Source of the DNA: Streptomyces sp. NBC_01716
Lineage (GTDB): Bacteria; Actinomycetota; Actinomycetes; Streptomycetales; Streptomycetaceae
Direction: 5' to 3'
NCBI RefSeq assembly: GCF_036248275.1
Contig: NZ_CP109181.1
Location: 6,882,001-6,946,000 of the forward strand
Length of the DNA stretch: 64,000 bases
Below are positions 7,967-15,744 of the stretch, piece after piece (within the stretch, counting starts at the first letter, position 1; every line of letters begins with the position of its first letter). The notes beneath the pieces were generated by a model. It was not told where the DNA came from, did no database searches, and saw nothing but the letters and a program-made list of their open reading frames with translations. The translations under genes were made by a program, and so were the position numbers.

Positions 7967-9834
7967 CGGACTCCCTCCGACTGCCACCGGTAGCCCCGGG
8001 GCGTCACCATCCGGCCCGCGATCTCACGCGTGGCCGTGTTGCCCACCGTCACCACCGTCATCATGTCCACCGTCGCCGGGTCGAGCCGGGCGAGCGTGGT
8101 GAGATGGCTGGTGCCGTCGGGGCGGGACGCGTTGCGTACGACTCCGACAGGCGTCGCCGCCGTACGGTGCTCCGCCAACAGGGCCAGCGCCTTGGGCAGT
8201 TGCCAGTCCCGGCCGCGGCTGCGCGGGTTGTAGAAGGTCACTACGATGTCGGCCTCGGCCGCCGCGCGGACGCGGCGCTCGATGACCTCCCAAGGAGTGT
8301 GCAGGTCCGACAGGCTGATCGAGACATGGTCGTGCCCGAGAGGCGCGCCGAGGATCGCGGCGGCGGCCAGCGCGGCCGTCACGCCCGGTACGCCGACCGC
8401 CTCGATGTCGTCGGCCGCCTCGGCGAGCGCGGGCGACGCCATCGCGTACACGCCCGCGTCTCCGCTGCCGATGAGAGCCACGGCATGCCCCGCCTGTGCC
8501 TCGGCCACCGCCGTACGGGCCCGCTCCTCCTCGTGGCCGAGCCCCGACTCCACGACGCGTGTGCCGGGGCGGAGCAGGTCCCTGATCTGGTCGACGTACT
8601 GGTCGAGCCCGACGAGCACCGAGGCGCGCCGGAGCTCGGCCGTGGCGCGCGGAGTCAGCAGGTCCCGCGCGCCAGGCCCGAGCCCGACGACGGCGAGCCG
8701 CCCGCGCGGAGGCTTGCGCACGACCGCGCAGGTGGCCATCGCGGGCCGTCCATCGGGGCTGGACTTCCGCTTCTGTACGAGGAGTTCACCGCCACGCCCG
8801 GCGGCGAGCGCCGCGGCCTCGGCGACGGACGGGGTGCCGACGGCCGCGAGGGGCGCGTCGGACGGGTTGGGCACGGCGACGTCGGCCAGCACGCCGGCCG
8901 GGTACGTCCTGACGGGCACCCCCAACCTGCCGGCCGCCTCGACGATCCCGGGCTCGTTCGCCTTGGCGTCGACGGTGGCCAACTCGGCGACGCTGAGCGG
9001 CGACAGCCCGGCGTCCCGCAGGGCGTCGAGGATGACGTCGTACACCTCGTCCCCGCCCACGCCCTTGCTGGCACCGACACCGACGACGAGCGAGGGAGGC
9101 CTCAGGACGACGTCCGCAGGCCCGAGGGGCACGATCCGGTCGGTGAGGTGGAGGGCGGGGAGGGGAGCGGGGACGTCGGCCCGTGGCGCCGGGTGCGTCG
9201 TGGCGGCATCCGGTTCCGCTGGCTGACGCGCGTGCGCGACCGCGTGGCGCGGTTCGGCTGTCGACCGCGTGCGAGCCGCGGTGGTCGCCGCGCTTCGCCC
9301 GGCGGGGTCCGCCGTGCCAGGCGCCGGCGGCTCTTCCCGCGTCACGTTCGGCGGCAGCGCCGGAAGCGGCCATACGGCGTCCGCACGCAGTCTCACCGGC
9401 GTGCCGTCGAGCAGCGCGCGCGTCAGCGTCGGCACCGCGCCCTCGACCGGCAGACCCAGCGTGTCGAGGCCCGGGACGCCCGTGGCGTCCGTCGCCGTCG
9501 TGATCACCGGGGTCGCCGCCAGGACCGACGCCACCTCCGCGGCGAGGGAGTTCGCCCCGCCGCCGTGGCCGCCGAGCAGTGACACCGCGTACCGCCCCGC
9601 CTCGTCCACGCACACGACACCCGGGTCCGTCGTCTTGTCGGCGAGCAGCGGGGCCAGCAGCCGTACGGTCGCCCCCGTGGCCAGGAAGCACACCAACTGT
9701 TCGCACTCGGCGAACGCGCTCTCCACCGCCCGGCGTACCGGGCCGTCGTAGACGCGCGTGCGGCCGGGCCAGGCCGTGGCCAGGCGGTCGCGGGCCGAGG
9801 CGCCCGCCGCCGTCGCGGAGATCAGGCCGATCAC
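7963..9834 (-). CDS. cobJ: CbiG-like cobalamin protein fused to precorrin-3B C17-methyltransferase
   Basis: A 623-residue fusion. The N-terminal half is CbiG-like (cobalt-precorrin-5A hydrolase family), with FLATGATVRLLAPLLADKTTDPGVVCVDEAG and LLGGHGGGANSLA, a Pro/Ala-rich linker, then the CbiG C-terminal unit VVGVGASKGVGGDEVYD. The C-terminal part, from about residue 370, is a SAM tetrapyrrole methylase with VVGLGPGARDLLTPRA, GSGDAGVYAMASPALE-like substrate loop and FYNPRSRGRDWQLPKA, matching CobJ/CbiH ring-contraction enzymes. The GTG at 9834 overlaps the cobL stop as GTGA; the longer upstream ORF is spurious. The fusion couples C17 methylation with the acetaldehyde-removal step. Whether the CbiG part is active in this hybrid pathway is not visible. 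Confidence 0.9.
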   Translation of the reverse strand: MIGLISATAAGASARDRLATAWPGRTRVYDGPVRRAVESAFAECEQLVCFLATGATVRLLAPLLADKTTDPGVVCVDEAGRYAVSLLGGHGGGANSLAAEVASVLAATPVITTATDATGVPGLDTLGLPVEGAVPTLTRALLDGTPVRLRADAVWPLPALPPNVTREEPPAPGTADPAGRSAATTAARTRSTAEPRHAVAHARQPAEPDAATTHPAPRADVPAPLPALHLTDRIVPLGPADVVLRPPSLVVGVGASKGVGGDEVYDVILDALRDAGLSPLSVAELATVDAKANEPGIVEAAGRLGVPVRTYPAGVLADVAVPNPSDAPLAAVGTPSVAEAAALAAGRGGELLVQKRKSSPDGRPAMATCAVVRKPPRGRLAVVGLGPGARDLLTPRATAELRRASVLVGLDQYVDQIRDLLRPGTRVVESGLGHEEERARTAVAEAQAGHAVALIGSGDAGVYAMASPALAEAADDIEAVGVPGVTAALAAAAILGAPLGHDHVSISLSDLHTPWEVIERRVRAAAEADIVVTFYNPRSRGRDWQLPKALALLAEHRTAATPVGVVRNASRPDGTSHLTTLARLDPATVDMMTVVTVGNTATREIAGRMVTPRGYRWQSEGVR

Positions 9835-11114
9835 TGGGTCGCTCCTTGCATGGGGTGGGGATCCGGCGCGGCGGGGCGGTCGCCCCACAGCAGGAAGACG
9901 GGGTTCGTGGCCGCGAGCCGGGTCACGTCGCCGGGCAGCGGTGCGAGCCGCGAGGAGTGCAGCAGTACGCCGCCGGTGGCGAACCCGGCACCGGCCAGGG
10001 CCTCCCGCACCGCCGGCACCCGGTCCAGCGCGGCCACCGACACCACGACCGTCCGGCGCGCCACTCGCGCGCACGCCGTGACGACGGCGGACAGCTCACG
10101 GCCGCCGCCGCCGACGAACACGGCGTCCGGATCGGGCAGCCGGGACAGTGCCGCCGGAGCGGACCCGTGCACCGTCTGGACGTCCACGCCGTGCGCCAGC
10201 GCGTTGGCGCGGACGCGTTCGGCGCCGTCGGGCGACTTCTCCACCGCGATGGCCGCCGCGCCGAGACGCGCGCACTCCACGGCCACCGACCCCGAGCCCG
10301 CGCCGACGTCCCACACCAGGTCGCCCGTCCTCGGCCCGAGCCTGGCCAGCGCCAGCGCACGCACCTCGAACTTGGTGATCATCGAGTCGCGGTGCGTGAA
10401 CTCCTCCTCGCCCAGTGCCCAGCGGGCCGGGCCCGGCCCGTGGCCGGCCACGGTGCGCGGGACCGGGGCGTGCGCCCGCGCCTCGTCCAGGGACAGCACC
10501 ACGCTCAGCGGCTCGGGCCAGTCGCGGCCCGCCGCGTCGGCGGGGGACAGCCGCTCGACCCGCTCGCCGTCCGGGTCGCCCAGCGCGGAGGCGACGACGA
10601 GCGTGCGGGGGAGCCCGGTGCCCGCGAGGGCCGCGCCCAGTTCGGCCGGGCCCGCTCCCGGACCCGTCAGCACCGCCACCTTCGGGTGCGCGCGGCAGAC
10701 GTTGACCGCCGTACGGAGGTCGCGTCCGTGCGCGCTGACGACGACCGCGTCGTCCCACGGCAGGCCGATCCGGGCGAACGCCACGGCGACGGACGGGGCG
10801 GCGGGCCGTACGTCGAGAGCCCCGGCCCCGAAACGCCCGGCCAGCGCCCGTACGACCCCGAACAGGCCCGGGTCGCCCGAGGCCAGCACCACGACCCGCC
10901 CGGCGTCCGCACGGGCGTGCTGCCGCGCGATCGCGTCCAGCGCCGGCGCCAGCGGCCCCAGCACCACCCGCGGGATCTCCTCGCGCAGTCCGGCCATCGC
11001 CGCGGCCTCCTCAAGATGCCGCCGCCCGCCGACGACAAGGGCCGCCTCGGCCACGTCCCGCAGGGAGTCCTCGGAGAGCGGTGTGCCCGTCCCCGTACCG
11101 ATGACGGTGATCAC
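9831..11114 (-). CDS. cobL: Bifunctional precorrin-6Y C5,15-methyltransferase (decarboxylating)
   Basis: A 427-residue CbiE-CbiT fusion. The N-terminal CbiE methylase (about residues 1-210) begins MITVIGTGTG and holds GGRRHL and ASGDPGLFGVVRAL. The C-terminal CbiT domain has a Rossmann SAM site, VWDVGAGSGSVAVECARLG, near residue 260, followed by GGGGRELSAVV. It methylates C-5 and C-15 of precorrin-6Y and decarboxylates the C-12 acetate. The GTG start overlaps the cobM stop as GTGA and its own stop overlaps cobJ in the same way, so the three are one translationally coupled unit. Confidence 0.93.
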   Translation of the reverse strand: MITVIGTGTGTPLSEDSLRDVAEAALVVGGRRHLEEAAAMAGLREEIPRVVLGPLAPALDAIARQHARADAGRVVVLASGDPGLFGVVRALAGRFGAGALDVRPAAPSVAVAFARIGLPWDDAVVVSAHGRDLRTAVNVCRAHPKVAVLTGPGAGPAELGAALAGTGLPRTLVVASALGDPDGERVERLSPADAAGRDWPEPLSVVLSLDEARAHAPVPRTVAGHGPGPARWALGEEEFTHRDSMITKFEVRALALARLGPRTGDLVWDVGAGSGSVAVECARLGAAAIAVEKSPDGAERVRANALAHGVDVQTVHGSAPAALSRLPDPDAVFVGGGGRELSAVVTACARVARRTVVVSVAALDRVPAVREALAGAGFATGGVLLHSSRLAPLPGDVTRLAATNPVFLLWGDRPAAPDPHPMQGATQ

Positions 11115-11938
11115 CGTGCGGCGCCCCGGGTCCGCTCCTCGCGCAGCGCCTTGCGGGCGGCGGGGTCGGCCCGCCGGAAGCCGTGGAAGTGCCCGGGGTG
11201 GTAGAGGTGCGAGCGCGTCCCCGACGCGGACAGCGCCGGTCCGACCAGGAACAGCGTGTGCTTCCAGAGCTTGTGCTGCTTGACGGTCTCCTCCAGCGTG
11301 CCGATGGTGCAGCGCACCACCAACTCCTCCGGCCAGGTCACCTGATGGGCGACGAGGACCGGCGTCGACGTCGGATAGCCGCCCTCCAGAAGCTCCTGGG
11401 TGAGCTGGCCCGACCGCGCGGCCGACAGGAACACCGCCATCGTCGTGCCGTGCCTCGCGAACTCCCGTACCTCCTCGCCCGGCGGCATCGGCGTCTTGCC
11501 ACCGCCCAGCCGGGTCAGGATCACGGACTGCGCGATCTCCGGAATCGTCAACTCCCGCCCCGCGACGGCGGCGACGGCCGAGAACGACGAGACGCCCGGC
11601 ACGATCTCCACCGCCAGACCGAGCGCGTCGCAGCGGTCCACCTGCTCCTGCGTACCGCCCCAGAGGGCCGGGTCCCCGGAGTGGATCCGGGCGACCTTCA
11701 GCCCCTCGCGGGCCGCCCGTTCGTACACGGCGACGACGTCCTCCAGGGAAAGCGCCGCCGAGTCGAGGATCTCGGCGTCCTCGCGCGCGTGGCCGAGCAC
11801 CTCCGCCTGCACCAGGCTGGCCGCCCAGATGACGACATCGGCGCCGGCGATGGCGCGGGCCGCGCGGAAGGTCAGCAGGTCGGCGGCGCCGGGGCCCGCG
11901 CCGACGAAGGTCACCTTGCCGGCGGTGTGATCGGTCAT
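11111..11938 (-). CDS. cobM: Precorrin-4 C11-methyltransferase
   Basis: A 275-residue SAM-dependent tetrapyrrole methylase. Diagnostic segments are VTFVGAGPGAADLLTFRA at the N-terminus, VIWAASLVQAEVL, RIHSGDPALWGGTQEQ and EIVPGVSSFSAVAA. It methylates C-11 of precorrin-4 to give precorrin-5. It is the first gene of the second minus-strand cob run. Its ATG lies 92 bp from the divergent ZIP gene start, a spacer that should carry promoters for both. I saw no cobalamin riboswitch in that spacer. Confidence 0.93.
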   Translation of the reverse strand: MTDHTAGKVTFVGAGPGAADLLTFRAARAIAGADVVIWAASLVQAEVLGHAREDAEILDSAALSLEDVVAVYERAAREGLKVARIHSGDPALWGGTQEQVDRCDALGLAVEIVPGVSSFSAVAAVAGRELTIPEIAQSVILTRLGGGKTPMPPGEEVREFARHGTTMAVFLSAARSGQLTQELLEGGYPTSTPVLVAHQVTWPEELVVRCTIGTLEETVKQHKLWKHTLFLVGPALSASGTRSHLYHPGHFHGFRRADPAARKALREERTRGAAR

Positions 11939-12030
11939 GAGCGGTGGTCCTCGCGGGTCAACGGGGCGGGGGAGCGGATGGGGTGAACATGAATGTGCGG
12001 ACCGGGGGTCCGATCGGCTAGCAAGGGCGC

Positions 12031-12807
12031 ATGGCGGTGTTCGTCGCGCTCGGCGCGTTCCTCATGACGCTCTTCGGCGGCTGGACGGCGCAGCGCGTCA
12101 CCGACCGCCGGCATCTGGTACTCGGCCTGGCCGGCGGACTGATGCTCGGCGTGGTCGGCCTCGAACTGCTGCCCGAGGCCATGGACGTCGCCGGCGAGGA
12201 CTTCCTCGGGGTCCACCGGGCGCTCCTGCTGTTCGTCGGCGGATTCCTCTTCGCCCACGTCGTGGAGCGCCTGCTGGCCGTACGACGGGCCGCACACGGC
12301 GCGGCGGACGCCGAGACCCCGCACGCCCACGCGGGCGGCCACGGCGGCGGCGCCGGGCGGACCGACCGCGCGCCCCAGGTGGGGCTGACGGCCGCGTCCG
12401 CGATGGTGCTGCACAGCCTGATGGACGGCGTAGCGCTCGGCGCCGCGTTCCAGGTCGGCGGCGGCATGGGCGCGACCGTCGCGCTCGCCGTCATCACCCA
12501 CGACTTCGCCGACGGCTTCAACACGTACACGCTGACCAGCCTCTACGGGAACGACCGCCGCAGGGCGTTCACGATGCTCTTCGCCGACGCCGTCGCGCCC
12601 GTCGTCGGCGCTGCCTCCACTCTGCTGTTCACCCTTCCGGAGGAACTGATCGGAAGCTATCTCGGATTCTTCGGCGGCGCGCTGCTGTATCTGGCCGCCG
12701 CCGAGATCCTGCCCGAGGCGCACCACGAACACCCCGCGCTGTCGACGCTGCTGTGCACCGTCGGCGGCGTGGGCTTCATCTGGCTGGTGGTGGCGCTGGC
12801 CAACTGA
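12031..12807 (+). CDS. ZIP family divalent metal transporter
   Basis: A 258-residue integral membrane protein with about eight hydrophobic segments. ZIP metal-site motifs are present: HSLMDGVALGAAF (H128, D132) and HDFADGFNTYTLTS (H157, D158, D161). A His-rich cytoplasmic-type loop, with HAHAGGHGG around residues 98-104, sits between the third and fourth segments. The family imports zinc, iron, manganese or cobalt. Its place between two cob operons, on the opposite strand and sharing a 92-bp divergent spacer with cobM, suggests cobalt supply; the metal is inference. The ribosome site AAGGGCGC precedes the ATG. It converges on cobI, with 26 bp between the stops. Confidence 0.85.
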   Translation: MAVFVALGAFLMTLFGGWTAQRVTDRRHLVLGLAGGLMLGVVGLELLPEAMDVAGEDFLGVHRALLLFVGGFLFAHVVERLLAVRRAAHGAADAETPHAHAGGHGGGAGRTDRAPQVGLTAASAMVLHSLMDGVALGAAFQVGGGMGATVALAVITHDFADGFNTYTLTSLYGNDRRRAFTMLFADAVAPVVGAASTLLFTLPEELIGSYLGFFGGALLYLAAAEILPEAHHEHPALSTLLCTVGGVGFIWLVVALAN

Positions 12808-12833
12808 GGCGAGCCGCCCCGCCGGGCCCGCGC

Positions 12834-13589
12834 TCACAGCTTGCCCCCGCGCCCGCCGTCGCGCCGCGCGGGCGCGATGAGCGTCGAGAGATACGGCAGC
12901 GTCCCCCGCTCAAGCTCGGAGGCGGGGCGGATCGACTCCTCCGGCAGCCCGAGCGCCGACCCCCACACCGCGCCCTCCGTACGGCCCGTCTCCCGCAGCG
13001 CGGTGGCGACCTCGCCGGCCAGCCGCCCGAACTTGTAGGCCACGACGGTGCCGGGACCGTTCAGCGCGTCCTTCAGTACGGAGGCGCCCGCCGTCACCGG
13101 CACCAGCGTCAACGGCTCGGTCCCCTCGGTCAGCACCGCGCCGCCGCGTGCGGCCAGATCCTGCATCGCGGTGATCCCCGGAACGGTCTCCACGACCGTC
13201 CCCGGCACCAACTCACCGATCGTCTGCGCGAGATAGGTGAACGTCGAGTAGACGTTCGGGTCGCCGATCGTCGCGAACGCCACGCTTCCGTGAGGATGCG
13301 CGCGCAGCAGCTCGGCGACCCGCCCGCCCGCCGCGTCCCAGGCGGCCTCACGGCGGGCCCGGTCGGCGCGCTCGTTCAGCGCGAAGACCACACGCCGGAC
13401 CTTCTCGGCGCCGACGTAGTGCAGCACGGTCGCCTCGGCCCGGCCGGGCTCCCCGCCGTCCGTTCCGTCGGCCGCCGCCATGACGGGCACGACGACGACG
13501 TCCGCCTCCCGCAGAAGACGCACGCCCTTCACCGTCACCAGCTCGGGGTCCCCGGGGCCCACCCCGACCCCGACGAGTCTGCCGCTCAT
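12834..13589 (-). CDS. cobI: Precorrin-2 C20-methyltransferase
   Basis: A 251-residue SAM methylase that converts precorrin-2 to precorrin-3A. The N-terminus reads MSGRLVGVGVGPGDPELVTVKGVRLLREADVVVVP, typical of CobI/CbiL, and FATIGDPNVYSTFTYL and TVPGITAMQDLAA follow. The ATG overlaps the cobB stop (ATGA), so it is the last gene of the cobD-cobI run. A longer in-frame ORF upstream to 13931 lies inside cobB and is rejected. A flexible Gly/Arg-rich end (RRDGGRGGKL) closes the protein. Confidence 0.93.
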   Translation of the reverse strand: MSGRLVGVGVGPGDPELVTVKGVRLLREADVVVVPVMAAADGTDGGEPGRAEATVLHYVGAEKVRRVVFALNERADRARREAAWDAAGGRVAELLRAHPHGSVAFATIGDPNVYSTFTYLAQTIGELVPGTVVETVPGITAMQDLAARGGAVLTEGTEPLTLVPVTAGASVLKDALNGPGTVVAYKFGRLAGEVATALRETGRTEGAVWGSALGLPEESIRPASELERGTLPYLSTLIAPARRDGGRGGKL

Positions 13590-15148
13590 GCCGTGCACCT
13601 TTCGACGAATCTCCGTGCCATGCCGGGCGCCGCCGCCCAGTGCGTATGCAGATAGCTCGCGTGCACGCCCCGCTGTACGAATCCCTCGACCCGGCGCTCG
13701 GGCCGCACCAGCCCCCACGCGGGCGCCGCACCGGCCCCGGGTTCGAGCACCGTCCGATGGAACTCGTGCCCCCGCAGCCGCGTCCCGGCGGCGGCGAGAA
13801 CGCTGTCCCGGACGGCGACGGCCTCCCGGTACCCGAGCGTCAGCCGCTCCGACATCCGCGCGTCGGCGTCGAGCACGCCACACATCGGCGCACCGTCCAA
13901 CGACCGCGCGAGATAGAGCAGCCCGGCGCACTCGGCGGCCACGGGGGCGCCGGAGTGGGCCAGTTCGGCGACGGCCTTACGGAGGGGTTCATTGGCCCCC
14001 AACTCGCCCGCGTACACCTCGGGAAACCCACCACCGATGACCAACCCCTTGGTGTCGGGGGGCAGTTGCTCGTCCCGGAGTGGATCGAAGACGACGACAT
14101 CGGCACCGGCGGCGCGCAGCAGCTCGCCATGCTCGGCGTAGGAGAAGGTAAACGCGGCACCACCGGCGACGGCGACAACGGGCGCCTTCAGCCCCTCCGG
14201 CGTTTGAGGAGCGGGGTCCGGGGCGGAGCCCCGAAAATCAGCCCGCCCGGCGTTTGAGGGCACGGCCGGAGGCCGTACGGGGTCCGGGGCGGAGCCCCGG
14301 TTTCGGGAAGGGGCGGGTAGGGGAACAGCCCCGCGCAGCGGCCCCACCCCCCGCACCGCACCCCCCGCATCCCAAGCCGCCACCTCCAAAGAAGGCGCAC
14401 TCCGCGCCAACCGGAGCAACCCCTCCACGTCACACCCCACCCGCACCCACTCCGCCATCCCCCGCACCGCGCCGACCGCATCCCCCCACCGCTCCGCCAC
14501 CGGCACCAACCCCAGATGCCGCGACGGCGTCTCGATCTCGCCCGCCCGCCGCAGCGCGCCGAGCACCGGCACCCCCGACTCGTCCAGCGCCTCCCGCAGC
14601 AACGCCTCGTGCCGGTCGGACGCCACCTTGTTGAGGATCACCCCGCCGATCCGCACCTCCGGGTCCCACGACGCGAACCCGTGCACCAGCGCCGCCACCG
14701 ACCGGGACTGCGACGACGCGTCCACGACGAGCACCACCGGCGCCCGCAGCAGCTTCGCGACCTGGGCGGTGGACCCGAGTTCGCCCTGCCCGGCGGCGCC
14801 GTCGTACAGCCCCATCACGCCCTCGACGACGGCCAGGTCACAGCCCGCCGCGCCGTGCGCGAAGAGCGGTCCGATCAGCTCCGTACCGCACAGGTACGCG
14901 TCGAGGTTCCGGCCCGGCCGCCCCGTCGCCAACGCGTGGTAGCCCGCGTCGATGTAGTCGGGCCCGACCTTGTGCGGGGACACGGCGAGGCCGCGCCCGG
15001 CGAAGAACGCCATCAGCCCGGTGGCGACCGTGGTCTTGCCACTGCCGGAGGCGGGCGCGGCGATGACGAGACGCGGCACCGATACAGGCACCGATACAGG
15101 CACCGATACAGGCACCGATACAGCGGGGCCCGGGGCGGCGGCATTCAC
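13586..15148 (-). CDS. cobB: Hydrogenobyrinic/cobyrinic acid a,c-diamide synthase
   Basis: A glutamine-dependent amidase of about 520 residues that amidates side chains a and c. The P-loop ATPase domain starts at APASGSGKTTVATGL and continues with YIDAGYH and VVEGVMGLYDG. The C-terminal class I glutaminase domain has its catalytic cysteine in AAECAGLLYLARSLDG and the His region in YLHTHWA. Two oddities are visible: an N-terminal (VSVP)4 made by a 12-bp tandem repeat before the conserved RLVIAAP start, and a stretch at residues 269-321 written by an intergenic-type repeat. The start is GTG 15148, overlapping the cobO stop as GTGA; GTG 15151, or a GTG just before RLVIAAP, are alternatives. Confidence 0.92.
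   Translation of the reverse strand: MNAAAPGPAVSVPVSVPVSVPVSVPRLVIAAPASGSGKTTVATGLMAFFAGRGLAVSPHKVGPDYIDAGYHALATGRPGRNLDAYLCGTELIGPLFAHGAAGCDLAVVEGVMGLYDGAAGQGELGSTAQVAKLLRAPVVLVVDASSQSRSVAALVHGFASWDPEVRIGGVILNKVASDRHEALLREALDESGVPVLGALRRAGEIETPSRHLGLVPVAERWGDAVGAVRGMAEWVRVGCDVEGLLRLARSAPSLEVAAWDAGGAVRGVGPLRGAVPLPAPSRNRGSAPDPVRPPAVPSNAGRADFRGSAPDPAPQTPEGLKAPVVAVAGGAAFTFSYAEHGELLRAAGADVVVFDPLRDEQLPPDTKGLVIGGGFPEVYAGELGANEPLRKAVAELAHSGAPVAAECAGLLYLARSLDGAPMCGVLDADARMSERLTLGYREAVAVRDSVLAAAGTRLRGHEFHRTVLEPGAGAAPAWGLVRPERRVEGFVQRGVHASYLHTHWAAAPGMARRFVERCTA
14187..14344 (-). repeat. Palindromic GC-rich repeat, in-frame copy inside cobB
   Basis: This 158-bp stretch has two GGGGCTCCGCCCC hairpin cores, two TCAAACGCCGG segments and a central TGATTTTCGGGG segment. 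The same elements, in the same order and orientation along the repeat, recur in the non-coding interval at 37710-37893. Here it is read in frame and encodes a Pro/Arg/Ala linker without stop codons. Confidence 0.8.
15075..15122 (-). repeat. Four 12-bp tandem repeats at the 5' end of cobB
   Basis: Four exact copies of GGCACCGATACA (plus strand) lie just inside cobB. They encode the four-residue unit VSVP four times, directly before the conserved RLVIAAP of the ATPase domain. The repeat number should be free to change in frame, because every unit is 12 bp. Confidence 0.9.
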
Positions 15149-15744
15149 CACTCGATCCCCCTCTGCCCCTTCTGCCCCGCGTCCATCGGATGCTTGACCT
15201 TCGTCATGTCGGTGACCAGGTCCGCGAGTTCGACCAGCGCCTCCGGCGCGTTCCGCCCGGTGATCACCACGTGCTGTGTCCCCGGCCGCTCCCGCAGCAC
15301 CCGTACGACCTCGTCGGTGTCCACCCAGCCCCAGTGCATCGGGTACGCGAACTCGTCCAGTACGTACAGCCGGTACGTCTGAGCCGCCAGGTCGCGCCTG
15401 ACCTGCTCCCAGCCCTCGCGCGCCGCGTCCTCATTGGAAAGCTGCTTGTCGCGCTGGACCCAGGACCAGCCCTCGCCCATCTTGTGCCAGTCGACCGAAC
15501 CGCCCTCGCCGCTCGCCCCCAGCACCTTCAGCGCGTGCTCCTCGCCCACCTTCCACTTCGCCGACTTGACGAACTGGAACACCCCGATCGGCCAGCCCTG
15601 CGTCCAGCCGCGCAGCGCCAGTCCGAACGCCGCCGTCGACTTGCCCTTGCCGACGCCTGTGTGGACGACGACGAGCGGCCGGTTCCGGCGCTGGCGGGTG
15701 GTGAGCCCGTCGTCCGGCACGACCGCCGGCTGTCCCTGCGGCAT
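15145..15744 (-). CDS. cobO: Cob(I)yrinic acid a,c-diamide adenosyltransferase
   Basis: A 199-residue CobO/BtuR/CobA-type P-loop adenosyltransferase that moves the 5'-deoxyadenosyl group of ATP onto cobalt. It has the glycine-rich loop HTGVGKGKSTAAFGLALR near residue 30, YVLDEFAYPMHWGWVD as the Walker B-like strand and VITGRNAPEALVELADLVTDM near the end, all diagnostic. The length is standard. Its start overlaps the end of the chelatase gene by one base (TGATG) and its stop overlaps cobB as GTGA. Confidence 0.95.
   Translation of the reverse strand: MPQGQPAVVPDDGLTTRQRRNRPLVVVHTGVGKGKSTAAFGLALRGWTQGWPIGVFQFVKSAKWKVGEEHALKVLGASGEGGSVDWHKMGEGWSWVQRDKQLSNEDAAREGWEQVRRDLAAQTYRLYVLDEFAYPMHWGWVDTDEVVRVLRERPGTQHVVITGRNAPEALVELADLVTDMTKVKHPMDAGQKGQRGIEW

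Noticed and set aside
9835..10074. In-frame 5' extension of the CbiG/CobJ gene
   Set aside because: Lies inside cobL and is Gly/Arg-rich; GTG 9834 overlaps the cobL stop and begins the conserved protein.
11939..12030. Second cobalamin riboswitch before cobM
   Set aside because: The 92-bp spacer lacks the AGTCAGGA and GCCACTG motifs.
15075..15122. Tandem repeat as a possible CRISPR array
   Set aside because: Units are 12 bp without spacers and lie inside a coding frame.
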